From: Zoroaster sp. YZ-2022
Lineage: Eukaryota > Echinodermata > Asteroidea > Forcipulatida > Zoroasteridae
Direction of reading: 5' to 3'
Length of the DNA: 64,000 nucleotides
Assembly (NCBI GenBank): GCA_029582265.1
Contig: CM055817.1
Coordinates: forward strand, 31,725,097-31,789,096
Shown: positions 1 through 11,204 of the stretch, piece after piece
Position numbering within the stretch: the stretch's first letter is position 1
Layout: every line of letters begins with the position of its first letter
The notes under the pieces: model-generated
Told to the model about the DNA's origin: nothing
Databases searched by the model: none
Seen by the model: the letters and a program-made list of their open reading frames with translations, nothing else
Position numbers and translations under genes: made by a program

Positions 1-1535
1 TGTGAAATGCCGGGCACTTTACGAATGAAGCCTCTCTTTAGCCCCCCCCCCCCCCCCTAAAATAAGTCTCTGATTTATAGTCTCCGCGTGCGTCGCCTCA
101 TACCCGCGCGTTGGCATTTTAATTTTTAATGTTAATTTTTTTAAATTATTTTATTTTATTTTATTTATTTATTTATTTTTGTTGCTATGAAACGATGTCC
201 AATTTCAGCCAAAATTGCTGGATCGATTGGAATTCTGCCGTGCTTTGTTTTAACGTTTGAACGTTTGCCCGATTTGCGAGGCCTCTCTTAGCCACCATAC
301 TTTGTATATGGAAAATGTTGTATACATATATAACGTATTTCCCTGTTGCCCCCCCCCCCCCAAAAAAAAATAAAAAAAATAAAAAAAATAAATAAATAAC
401 ACGTCACCATACCGATTCTGAAGTCGACCGATGACCGGAAACCGGAGCCATTTTTGGCCTTATTCTGTAAGTAGGTCTATAGTATTTAGATACTGACTCA
501 AACCGAGCAACATGTTGGCCATTGTATATACGACAACACAACAATGAGGTCTCATCACAGTAATACTAAATCCATACATAATGTAGACCATGAAATGAAA
601 TGTGTAAACATGAAATGTGTAAACATGGATGGTGGAAGCCAATTTGTGGCAGTTTATTTATTTGTTAACACATGCAACCATGCTTGTATAGCCTGACTCG
701 GTGGTTTATTTGCAAACTGAAGCTCGATTTACCGACTGAAAATCGACATTGGTGATGTCACACTTCAACCCCCACACTTCTGCAACTAACCTATGGTTGT
801 TTTAACTCAATATGACGTCCAATTCCTGAGAAAAGTGTGAAGAAGACTCTGTTGAACAATGTGTATATATGTTTGTGTTTTCTCTGAAAAGCGAACATTT
901 TAAAATAATATTTTCAGGATGACTAGTACCTTCACCAGGTTAACATCAGGTAAGCTTTCTGATGATTTTGTAATTTTGTAATCAGTTAATTACTAATGTT
1001 GTTAATTGTTTCGGTTGATAGAGAAAATGAGTTTTGCCTGTATTATTTGCCTACATGGTATTCAAATGATAATGCGTCTAGCACTTTTTTATTTATTTTT
1101 ATTTATGAAAATAAAAAATGTATATACATGGGCGGATCCAGAACATTTTTAGGGGGGCTGAGAATCCAAAACAATTATATTTCAGTACTACAAAGGGTGC
1201 CGCCACTTCCTACGCTCAACGGTTAGTACAATACTAAGTAGGTAGGGAATGGGAGTGCGTTCTCCCGTCCCCCTCTCTCTTTCTTCCTCTTTCTCTCTTT
1301 TTTTTTAAATATTTTTTTAAACGATTTTAGGGGGGTCTACAGCCCCCTTAGGGGGGTCTACAGCCCCCTACAGCCCCCAATGATATATACTTTTTTGTTT
1401 TAATCTATAGAAACTTCCTTCTATTTTACCAAATCTAAAAACCAAAATACATATTCTCGTTGGTCTTTGGGTTGCCCAGCAGCTCATTGCGATGCCATGT
1501 ACAATTGAGTGTGTATGCATTGTGTGTGGGATCAT
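1..1535. other. Host intergenic DNA, no gene seen
   Basis: AT-rich DNA with a poly-C run near 42-57, a second C run near 350-361 and a CT-rich tract near 1263-1310. Short reading frames here lack homology I recognise. The stretch around 1130-1380, with runs such as GGGGGG and CAGCCCCC, resembles the ends of degraded transposons, but I cannot assign a family. Confidence 0.5.
185..265 (+). repeat. Short dispersed repeat, inverted partner near 37975-38048
   Basis: This stretch, starting with GAAACGATGTCCA and running through CCAAAATTGCTGGATCGAT, matches the reverse complement of 37975-38048 over about 75 bases with few differences. One copy is near the window start and the other just outside the right end of the Polinton, so this is a dispersed host repeat and not part of the Polinton. 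Family unknown. Confidence 0.55.
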
Positions 1536-1875
1536 ATACGTCAATATCGAGGTCAAAACTAGGGGCCTGTGATTGGCCATCCTTTTCAGTAAACTGCCCA
1601 CAAATCAATAATGACTTTCCATCGGATTTCATATGGGAAAATATAGAAAAACATAACTCCCTCGATTACAGAAAGATCAGTGCTGTTTATTGAGTTCGAA
1701 CGTGTACGAGGTCTCAATGAACAACCATACCTACGACGCAGTTATTGATCTCGCCGTACATTTCATGAACGTGTGCGTGTGGAGGATACTGCACCGTGTA
1801 TGCTGAATATCTGGGGCCAGAAATCGGTACGGGATGGGGTACTGTGGTAAGCGCGCACTACGACAAAACCTAACC
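1536..1875 (+). repeat. Dispersed repeat family A, copy 1
   Basis: About 340 bp sharing blocks in the same order and orientation with 8505-8825 and 43006-43320. The blocks are a start near AGGGGCCTGTGATTGGCCAT, a middle GATTACAG(A/G), a GTGTGTGGA stretch, and an end near GCGCACTACGACAA. Three diverged copies in 64 kb indicate an old transposon family. No coding capacity and no clear terminal repeats are visible. Confidence 0.6.
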
Positions 1876-3895
1876 CTACACTGCAATGCACAACTGTAGT
1901 GACCTGGAGATTTGCTCAACTTGAATTGAAGCCCAAAACCTTGATGTAGCCTCTGGGAGGGGATTTAGGGGGTCCAGCCCCCACCCCATGTGTCTGCTGA
2001 GTTTTAAAAGAAGAAAAAAATGGAGAAAGAAACATAAAGTGTTGTATTAAGAGATGTTTGGGAGAGAATAGACCCCACCCAGGCATGGGTGGCAAATTTG
2101 AGCTCATATCGTGAGCACATTGCACATCGTTGTAGGTGTACAGTTTTCTACACTATTCTTGGATAGAGCGATGCGAAGGGAATAGGGACAACATGCCAAT
2201 CATGACAATCCACTGACCAAACAGAAATCTTCTGAAAATTAGATTAGCAATTGTAAACGCTTAATGAAATGCCAGTTATCATTGAAACCATCCACGTTTG
2301 TTTATGGTGTGAACAGAGGATCTCCTTTTGTTCCCCACTGTTGGTTCCTTTGTTGGCATTTTTTAGGCATCTGCCATTTGATTTGTATACGTTTATTAAC
2401 CAAAGACATTCGCAAATAATAACCACCAACACAGGATCCATTGTTCCCCTTTGTTATAGGTTCTCGGTTTACACCATAAACAAAGCTGCTGAAATTAGCG
2501 TGGTTATATTAGCGTGGTGTTACTGCTAACATTGTCATTCGGCAAAACTGAATGGTACCTCGAAACAGACTGTTGAAAGTTAAATCTACACTTCACGTTA
2601 ACTACTCCATTTAATAACATAATCGCATACATACAAACAAATACCCAAAACAAAAAACGGAAACAATTTCAAAATTGTTTCCTTGCTTGCGATTTCGGTG
2701 GCAAGGATAGCCTTTCCCCTCAAGCCACAACCCCTCCCTCTAGATTAAGCCCCCGGGATGCGGCGTCTTGAATATCATGAAACGGGAGACAATAATGATG
2801 TATCTCCATTGTGACGTCAGCCTATTAGCATAATGTGGTGATCGGGCGCGGCATTTAAGGTATCGACGTCGGGTTTGAAATTCATTGTGATCTTTTTCCA
2901 TAAGAGTTTCGCACGGATAAACTAGCGCTGCCGTTTATGCGGGATAGTCTCTAAACTGGAAACGGGAAAAACATCTCACATCTTAACTCTTGGATATTGT
3001 CAAAGCAGAATATCAACAGTTTCAAGGTAAGTGGGCTGCTCCTGCTGTTGTTGTTGTTGTTGTTGTTTACAATGCATTACAATGGATAATGGTTCATAGT
3101 ATTGTGGAAATAAGTTTGTGTTTACTGAAGTATCTTTCCCTTGGGTTACAACTTTATTATTCCATGGTGTTTATATTGGTCAAGATGACCAATATAAACA
3201 CTACTGACACCATTGACATCAACTCAAAGTGAAACTGTGAGTTATTTGATATACTCCTGAGTTTAGTTTGGTTTTAAGATGGTACTTAACACCTGTTGTC
3301 ATTCCGACTAACCTGTTGTCAATTACGAAACAAAACAAAAAAGTGAAATGTGTTTTAATAATAAACGAAAAGTTTACACGTTAGAATAAACAAACAGATC
3401 GGAAAAAGCATTTGAAACTAACATTTATTTTTTTATAATGAATACGCAGATATATTTTCCCTCTTTTCTCGTTAAAGGGAATGGTCCAAATTGCAAAATT
3501 GGTTATTACCAGATTATCAAATAAACTTATCATTTTCCATAAGTGTAGTTGGTGTAAATTTAGTACAAGAATGAATCATCCCCACACATTAAACTGTCGT
3601 GTTCAACTTACACAGTTGCCGGCCGGCAACGTTTTATTATACGTGAACACAGAAAACCTAATTGCAACAAATTCGTTGTTTTCTCAAAAACTACAACACC
3701 TAATGTACAAAATGTATTGTACAAACATCTTCTTCAAATCGTCACCGTTTTCACAGGGGACAATGTAAATTGTTTTTCCGAATTGAATTTTGTTTTCGAC
3801 ATTCTGAATTACTTGATTGAAATCTACAATCCAACAAAGTTGTAGGGTCTAAAACCAATGAATTACACTATTTAATAATACTACTAATAATAATA
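1876..3895. other. Host intergenic DNA, no firm gene
   Basis: No recognisable protein is encoded. An inverted pair of about 17 bp (TTTGTTTATGGTGTGAAC at about 2295 and its complement at about 2468) may mark a small foldback element. The sequence AAGGTAAGT at about 3025 resembles a splice donor after a possible 5-prime exon, but there is no ATG or domain to support a gene. A (GTT)n run lies near 3043-3068. Confidence 0.4.
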
Positions 3896-4234
3896 ATATA
3901 GCTCATGTATCCACCAAACTGGTGCTCAAGGCGCATTATATTATTACCCCTGCTCATCAGGCTCATAAATCATTCATAAAACCATCTCAGCTCCCTGGGG
4001 AGGATACAACACAATTGGTGCCATTACAGCGCATATAGGGCTAATCAAACACAACAGCCAACTCTGCCCTCACAGGTACCCATTTAACCCTGGGTGGAGA
4101 GAAGCAATTATGGTAAAGTGTCTTGCTCAAGGACACAAGCACCATGGTTGCGGTTGGGATTCGAACCCACATTCTGACGACTCAGCCAACAGAACACAAA
4201 TCCGACGCACTAAACCGCTCGACCATAGCACTCC
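3896..4234 (-). mobile_element. tRNA-derived SINE, minus strand
   Basis: Read on the minus strand, the element begins GGAGTGCTATGGTCGAGCGG, a polymerase III A-box-like stretch, and continues to a B box, GGTTCGAATCCC, in a tRNA-like head that is nearest in layout to a leucine/serine-type tRNA. A body of about 250 bp follows, then a TAA-rich tail at 3880-3900. The head and body match the copy at 58664 in opposite orientation. The long tail and the mutated tRNA fold show a retroposed SINE, not a working tRNA gene. Confidence 0.85.
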
Positions 4235-4743
4235 TATTTGGCAATGCTAACAAGCAGTTTGCGTTTTCAGTAATACCTACTTTATTGAATGCCATCTAAA
4301 AATGCAAATCTTGTGTACAGTGTGAAATAACAAATTTCAAACTTCACAAATACTTCAACTTTCCAACAATAGGACGATTAATCACAACGTAATAAATTAA
4401 TTAAGACAAGAGTCCCTTCAAGAAAACGAGGAAAACGGTTCATTTTTCCAACACAACTTCCAAAATTGTCTCTTTGTGAAACGCTTTGAAGATTGTCCCT
4501 TCGTGAAAACGCAAAAAACACCTTTTCCCAAACTTTCCCTTATAGGATACGTCTTCTGCCCTCACTATGTGTTAGTATAAACTAGTGTACACAGCTATGC
4601 AGAGGTTAAACACTTATCCAAAAGTAGGCAGACAGAATTTGACTTGAGCCGTTTTAATGGAAGCAGTGTGAAACTGTAAACAAACAATACAGAACACATT
4701 TTGAGTTATAGGAAATAAACCACTACACTGAATAGGAATAATA
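4235..4743. other. AT-rich spacer, no gene seen
   Basis: Nothing with coding support. A stretch at about 4453-4515 (CAAAATTGTCTCTTTGTG) has an inverted partial match near 7618-7650, outside the following TIR element. The element may therefore sit within a larger inverted structure, but the match is short. Confidence 0.35.
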
Positions 4744-6969
4744 TGTGACCTGCTCCCACAAAATGAGCGTAAAGTCGCACATTGCCATTTCACAGTGCAG
4801 CGGGCCAAAGTCAAAATTTTAATGGGTGGTCATTTTTTTGTTTTGGGGTTATTTCGCATCTGTATATATCCCTTTAGCAATTCTTCAATTTTTAGTCGGA
4901 TCTGAAAATAAAAAAGTGTGTTTTTAAGTCGATTTTGTTGATGACTTTTGTTGTGATGTATCAGAAATCCAAAGACAAAGACGTAAACAAAGACGAAATT
5001 CTTCCCGATGTTCACCCTGTTCTAAAAAACCGCCCTATGTATGTTTGGTATCGTCCGAAAGCTGAAGACGTGGCCTGTTTATTTTTAGCAACATGACCTC
5101 TGACCGTTCATTCAATAAAGAGTTACAATAAGAATACTAAGGTTGTCATCGACGTAAACAAGGAGCCTTGTTGCTATGCCTTGCCGTTTTGAGTGCTGTG
5201 ATTCGCTTAAACCTACCACGTGTTCACGTGCGCATGCGCCGTGCAGCGATGTGATTTGTTGACTCGGCCGCCGCGGCACAGTGTGAAACTGTATGGTTAC
5301 AGTACACGTTTTACAAAACATGTGCGGTTTTCTTGTGCGCTTTTTAATACAACAATAACATAAAATGGCCGATAAGAACAGAATAACGAGTGCCCTTAAT
5401 GATGCTGTTATTCTTGGGCTCAATGCTGCTGACAATGATGCGCTTGGGGAGCTTTTTACAGAGTTTTTCGCGGACGACACTTTGTCGGACTCCGAAGACG
5501 AGCCCGAAACTTCCGACTCGGATGCCGATGATAGCGACGCCGATACGGACGGGGAAGGCAGCCATGAAAGCGTCGAAGCAATGGAAATTGACAGTGACAA
5601 CGAGCCTGTCGTTACCGAAAATCCTGCTCGGGACATCGTTGATGCCGTTGGAATGGATGATTGGGTTTCGCCAAAGCGTAGACGTTGAAGGTTCAAATTA
5701 ACAAACCCTTAGCTTTATACACAACATTGTAACTTGTTTTGTTTTTTAACACTTCAGTTATGTTAATTCAGAGTGGTTTCCATTCAAGGTTTTTGTACAT
5801 TGATAAAGGTCGTCAATATTCAGCATTACGATCTGACTGCTGCTTCAACTTTTCTTTAAATTTAAACAATGTAATTTTTAAGTGAAAGGGAATAAAGGAA
5901 AACAACATTACATTTGTATAAGCATCGTTTCCTATTTGCTGAAATGAATACATAGCATAAAATACAATAAAATGTAAGTTTATGGACTGTCGTGAAGGTA
6001 ACAGATACTGCCCCTTTAAGTATGTATTAATTATTTTTAATTAAAGTGTGTTTTCATAGTACTTACTACTTTTAGCAAGACAAATAAGGACATAGAGTTA
6101 CATTAATTCATGTATGTAGAAGGTTAGCTATGATTAACATGTTTGTTTATTTCTATAACTGCCCCTTTAACCTTAACCATGCTCTGAGAAAACTTAAACA
6201 TATTCAACAAGTTGTGTATGTTTGTTTGAGCTATCATGTTCATTTGCTTTTATTTTAAAAAATCAAACTTGTTAATACAGTGCGCTGTTCTAATTGCAAA
6301 GGAGAGAATGCAACCATGGACAGCTAACTGCTCAACTGAACTGCCCACAATTGAGAAAAATTACAATACATTTTCAGTGAAACGACTGCTCCTTTAAAAT
6401 GTATAATTACGTTTCTTCTACATTATCAATGCTTGATTAATACATGTAATGATATGATTCACTATTCGTATGTAAAAGCTTTGGATTCTCTGTCAGTTTA
6501 CATTATTTCAAAGTATTCAAAACTTCTGCATTTCAATATTTTATGGTCCAGAATAGTGATAAAAATACTGTAATTAAATATGCAAATGAGGTCTTAATAT
6601 CCATTGAAGTTATTATTTTGTTTACGTATTTCATTACTAATGTCATTTTTTGTATTTCCTGAAAATTTGAAGTGAAAATATTGATCACAACATGGTCGTT
6701 GTTAAGGAAACAAAACCTACCTTTTGTATGTGTTGCATTATTTGGTGTTGTTTTCTTGTACACAAGTTTAAAGGCTATTATCTCCAAAACTATTTTGTAT
6801 AATTTGTGTAGACTCCGTGCCTTTCTAAGGTTGTAACTTTCTTTTTGAGTGCGATACCCCCAAGTGTTATATACCATTGGAAAGCTCTTGGTCTACAGAT
6901 TTCAGAAATACAAAAATCTAAACTTTGAGAATTTCCGACTTTATGCTCATTTTGTGGGAGCAGGTCACA
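4744..6969. mobile_element. 2.2-kb TIR element with TA target duplication
   Basis: The ends are inverted repeats of about 34 bp starting TGTGACCTGCTCCCACAAAA, at 4744-4777 and 6936-6969, with one mismatch. TA dinucleotides lie directly outside both ends (4742-4743 and 6970-6971). A TA duplication suits the Tc1/mariner group among others. The interior holds one small acidic reading frame and otherwise AT-rich DNA, with no transposase I recognise. It is probably non-autonomous or an undescribed type. Confidence 0.75.
5365..5688 (+). CDS. Small acidic protein with C-terminal basic tail (107 aa), inside TIR element
   Basis: The start ATG has an A-rich context (ACATAAAATGG), which favours it. The protein has a short, non-acidic N-terminus of about 35 residues and then a Glu/Asp/Ser-rich middle from about residue 37 to 80 with repeated D-S-D and D-A-D blocks. 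It ends in the basic sequence SPKRRR, a plausible nuclear localisation signal. An AATAAA polyadenylation-type signal lies at about 5891. I do not recognise the family. Acidic N-terminal exons are common in piggyBac and other transposases, so this could be the first exon of a gene whose catalytic part was deleted, or an accessory protein of the element. No intron donor was identified. The function is unknown. Confidence 0.55.
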   Translation: MADKNRITSALNDAVILGLNAADNDALGELFTEFFADDTLSDSEDEPETSDSDADDSDADTDGEGSHESVEAMEIDSDNEPVVTENPARDIVDAVGMDDWVSPKRRR

Positions 6970-6971
6970 TA

Positions 6972-8074
6972 TGCAAGAAGCCTTAGGACTAAGACAAGTC
7001 TATCCTAACTTAAATATAGGTGGGCACAGAATATGGCCCCACACAGGGACAAATGAACAAGAATTCTCTACAATCACATGCACGGAACTAGATAAAATTG
7101 GGAAGCAATATCCAGAAAAGGCAGCAACAATAAAGACATGAACTTGTAAATTATCCCTAAGCTACAAGTTTTACCTAAGAAACTATGCATTGATGTGCCC
7201 AATAACCCAGTCATAATACTGAACGTTTAAACAATGTAGGCATGTATTATACAAGTACGTGTACATGTAGTCATACGACATGACAAACACTAATTTTAGC
7301 AATAAACTAGCCTTATAAAAGTAGTAAACGAGCTAGCAAAACTATACATAAAAAAATGCAGTATAAGGAACTTACAGATCGTGCTTGACAAGGGCATGAA
7401 TCAAGGATTATACGATGCAACTGCACAACTTGAGCAAGGTTGTTCTAACGTTAATCACATGCATTGCAAAAACGCTAAGATGTATAGAAATCAATAACAC
7501 GAGAGGGCGCTAAACTAACTAACGAGTGGTCCAACAGTCTCGAGATCGGAACAGTACGTGCACATTGACTCAGCTCGTGTCATTACTTCCGCACGGTTTA
7601 TCACAGGCACTTTGCGTTTTTTCCGATTTCACGAAGAGACAATTTTGAGCTGTTTATGTATGTCATATATCGTCGTGTTTTGGTATATTTAGTACATACA
7701 TACTGAGGAAGAATGCATATAGCCTGATTGATGAAATCAATGATTTTAAAGTATAAGTTCAAGTGTACCTCTTGTTATTTTTATTTGTGTTTGCCACAAA
7801 CTGTATTCCAAAAACTGGGATGTTAAAAATACAACAGTGTTGTTCATATTGTGACACACCATGTCAGAATAAAGTTGCAACTACATTGTGTTGGTGTTAT
7901 TTTAACAAACAAGTTTTTTTTATAGAAAACAACTTGTGACCAAGGTGCTTTAGCTAGGTGAACTCGACTCCAGCGCACATGCACACAGTGTACATGTACG
8001 CGGATCCATATGCATACACTCATGTGTATGTACATTACTGTGTACATGTACAGTATGCAGGTACATGTCATGTA
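6972..8074. other. Host spacer, no gene seen
   Basis: AT-rich sequence with no supported reading frame. Around 7980-8075 there is an alternating stretch rich in GTACATGTAC and related palindromes, probably simple-sequence derived. Confidence 0.4.
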
Positions 8075-8332
8075 CACTCACTGGCCATAAGTATTGCAAC
8101 ACACACCAAAGTTCAGTTTGGAGAACTGTGTTACAATAATTTATTATATTTTATTTACACTAATTAAGACTTCTTGAAAGTGCCTGTGTTTTGAAGTCAA
8201 TGTTCTTTTTTACTGTTCTTGCTTGGAAATTATGTAATACACGCTCGATGAAATCAGATCAAATGATCATCTCACATGTTAATGTAACGTGCTCAGTTTT
8301 GAGCATGTTGCAATACTTTTGGCCAGTGAGTG
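8075..8332. mobile_element. Tc1/mariner-type MITE, copy 1
   Basis: A 258-bp element with inverted ends CACTCACTGGCCAtAAGTAT and the complement ending GGCCAGTGAGTG, flanked on both sides by TA. The copy at 48002-48237 is the same family. There is no coding sequence. The TA target duplication and the end sequence fit a Tc1/mariner-derived miniature element mobilised by a transposase elsewhere. Confidence 0.85.
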
Positions 8333-8504
8333 TACTTGTAAAGTGACCATTCGTCGTCGTGCCTTGATCCTTCTTGCCAAAATTCAAGGCGGAGCTCACT
8401 TTATGCTTATTACCAAATATAACAACGAAAGAGGTACTCTCATCGGTTACTGGTAGGTCCAGCAACAAGTCACTGTGATGACATGTATACATGGGCAACA
8501 CAAC

Positions 8505-8825
8505 AAAGCTAGGGGCCTGTTATTGGCCATCGTTTAAAAATAAACCGTCCACACATCAACACTTGCATGATGAATTTCCGCTGGAAAAACAACGAAACCC
8601 ATAAACTCTCGATTACAGGATAAAGGCTGTTGATGAGTTCAAACGTGGAAGGTCAAATGCAAAATCGTATCCACAACTAATATTGATATTGCTGTGCAGT
8701 GTACATACGTGTGTGGACCCCATCGATCAGGAATGGCGCATCGTGTGTGTTGAATATCTCTGGCCCCAAATTGGTATGGGATGGAAGTATCGTGGTAAAT
8801 GCGCACTACAACAGCCTTGATCAAT
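8505..8825 (+). repeat. Dispersed repeat family A, copy 2
   Basis: Collinear with 1536-1875 and 43006-43320. It contains CTAGGGGCCTGTTATTGGCC at the left and GCGCACTACAACAGCC at the right, with a central GTGTGTGGACC block shared with copy 3. It is diverged and non-coding. Confidence 0.6.
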
Positions 8826-10841
8826 GTTAATCAAAATTAGAAGCTTAATCATACACTGTGGTCTGATCCAAGGCACTGTGTTACGATAATTTGTTAAACA
8901 TGCTACTTTGAAGAAATACGCAAATCATCTGTCAGAATCGCTTTTCTCGTACTTATTAAATGCCCTGGCAACGCAATAGAACAATCCCTGTCGCGCTAGT
9001 TCACAAAACTCGTGATTGGAGGTACTTAAAACGAGGGACCTTTTTGGTCGTAACGCAAATGCGTGACCTTGTCAGAAACATCTGACACACGGTGTTAATA
9101 AGTTAAGAGGGTTTCTTTGGCATTTCCCCAACGATTTTGTTATCTAATTGTGTTGTTTACATGTCTAGGTATTGCGGGAATTAATTTAAACTTATTTGTT
9201 TGTAAAAAAAAAAAATAATAATAATAATTAATTGAAAAACAATTTGTAATGCATCAGATGTATCTACATGTTTACTGGTGGACGCCATGTTCAAAAATGA
9301 ACATGTATGGCCCTCCTTGTAGCATGCAAGCCAAGCCACATGGTTTATTACACAACTGTTTATTGTGCAACATTGTGCAAGCTATTGTCACAAGCCCCTG
9401 TAATAAACTTAGAAACCTGGCACAATTGTTTACATACTTGAAACAAGCCACATGCCCACTCTAGTACATGTATGTCTTGAAAGAAAGGGGGTGGGGGGGG
9501 GCATTACAACTTACACTGTCGGCAAGAGATCAAAAGATAATTATCTACTACTAGCCCAGTGACTGAACAGATGGTTCCACTTATCACTGGACGAGTTCGA
9601 AGTGTATTCAATTCCCGATGCATCCAACATGCATTGATGTTGTACACAGAGCATGCTGTCAAAATTTGTGCACAAACCATACTGGCAGAATTTTTCGATG
9701 CCCCTCCCGACAACGTCACTGACTCCTGTTGAATGAAACCCCCTGTAGGATGTGTGTTATGGTCCAGCTTGAGATATCATTGACTGATAAGTGGGTGGTG
9801 TTTATTATTTGTTTAGGGGAACGAAAATACTGACTTGTGGATGACAATTCATCCATCGTACCTCATTTGAGGGTTTTAAGCTACTCATATCGCCTCAAAG
9901 CACTTATACCGGTACCAACTTTCCTGAAGACCCTGAATCAATTGGTGATGATCGGTCAGAGAATTCTGTCCCGGTACGATCCGAACTAAAGACTTTGCAA
10001 ATCAGGCAAAAGTCACACGATTCTTCAAGTTATCCGGAGTGCACAATGCGTAGCAATACTCGACTCACCTTTTTAAGTAAGGCATCAGAGAAGTAACCGC
10101 AAGTGTTGTATTGAATGAAAATGTATGGTTATAACTGATTGTTTTAAGTATTGTGGTGGGAAACCCTTGGCCTGATTACTTTCTCAGACTGTTGATCACT
10201 CAGAGCAATCTCAAGGCCAAGGTGCAAGTCCGTTTTGGAGAAAATCTACCGCCGATTGGTAATTGATTGTCAATCCCTATGTCGGTACACAATTACCTCA
10301 ATTAAATACACAACTGATCGGTATTTGTCAGCGCAACAATTCAATTGGTTTATTCATCAGTAAATCACAGAGATTATACTTCGGAATCTGAGTCAGAGTA
10401 TTATTTTCTTACTCCCTTACTTCACACACGGCCGTTCCCCCACCCTATTTTGCGATGTGCACATGCGTAAGCTATTCATCGCAGTGAGGTGATACGACAA
10501 TACACATGTAGACCATGTAACGTCCAGTTATAGTTGCTTGCTTACCTCTGTGACTTTGAATAATTAAGTTTTATGATTGGCAGTATGTATCGAGACTCTT
10601 TCAGAAGTAATTCTGAGTGAAATTGACTTGTTTTAAACATTTTGTGTGAAGAAAACATGTTGACACAAACTATATGACCAAAATTAGGGTACATTCACAG
10701 ATTTTTATGCAAGTTTTTTGTGAAAAATAATATGCACAGATATGTTGCCTATGACATCGTGTGGCTACTCCTAAATGTTTTTCTGCACGAACTTCATACA
10801 ATCTTATATTAGTGGGGCAGATAACAGCAATTTTTGAGAGG
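8826..10841. other. Host spacer, no gene seen
   Basis: No supported gene. A homopolymer A run with (AAT)n lies at about 9205-9230 and a G run at about 9488-9500. The reading frames here are short and without recognisable motifs. Confidence 0.45.
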
Positions 10842-11105
10842 AATCGTGCAAATGATGATACAAGCATCAAATTTGGCACACTTGTTCTCCAAGTGATACT
10901 AATCAAATCTGCCCGATTGGCCAATTGAAAATCCAAGATGGCGGCCATTTTTCAAGATGGCCGCCAAATTAGCCGCCCGAAGTTGACGTTTTGCTTAGAA
11001 GTATTTGTAGTTGTCCGATTTGCATGATCTAGGTGTGGATTCCTATGTTTTCAAGCCTGCTGAAGTTGATTTTCCTGTTTATAAAGCACACTGACACATA
11101 TTTTT
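10842..11105 (+). repeat. Left TIR of the 4.1-kb element
   Basis: Near-perfect inverted copy of 14661-14925. It contains a sub-palindrome GGCGGCCATTTTTCAAGATG followed by its complement-like continuation, so each arm can also fold on itself. Confidence 0.85.
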
Positions 11106-11204
11106 CAAGATGGCCACCAGATTGTCTGTTTTTCATTACGTAAGCTTTGCCCCGGCTAGTAAATGTTCAAAGTTATTCATACCATGCCACTGGTCCTCCA
11201 GCTG

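Noticed and set aside
2990..3232. Host protein-coding first exon
   Set aside because: The frame begins with TTG, consists largely of a (GTT)n stretch and shows no domain; only a donor-like AAGGTAAGT is present.
5365..5688. N-terminal exon of a piggyBac transposase
   Set aside because: It is acidic as in piggyBac, but the element has TA rather than TTAA flanks and no piggyBac catalytic sequence.
10670..10948. 92-codon minus-strand frame over the left TIR
   Set aside because: It is a translation of the TIR itself and is mirrored at 14818; no protein features.
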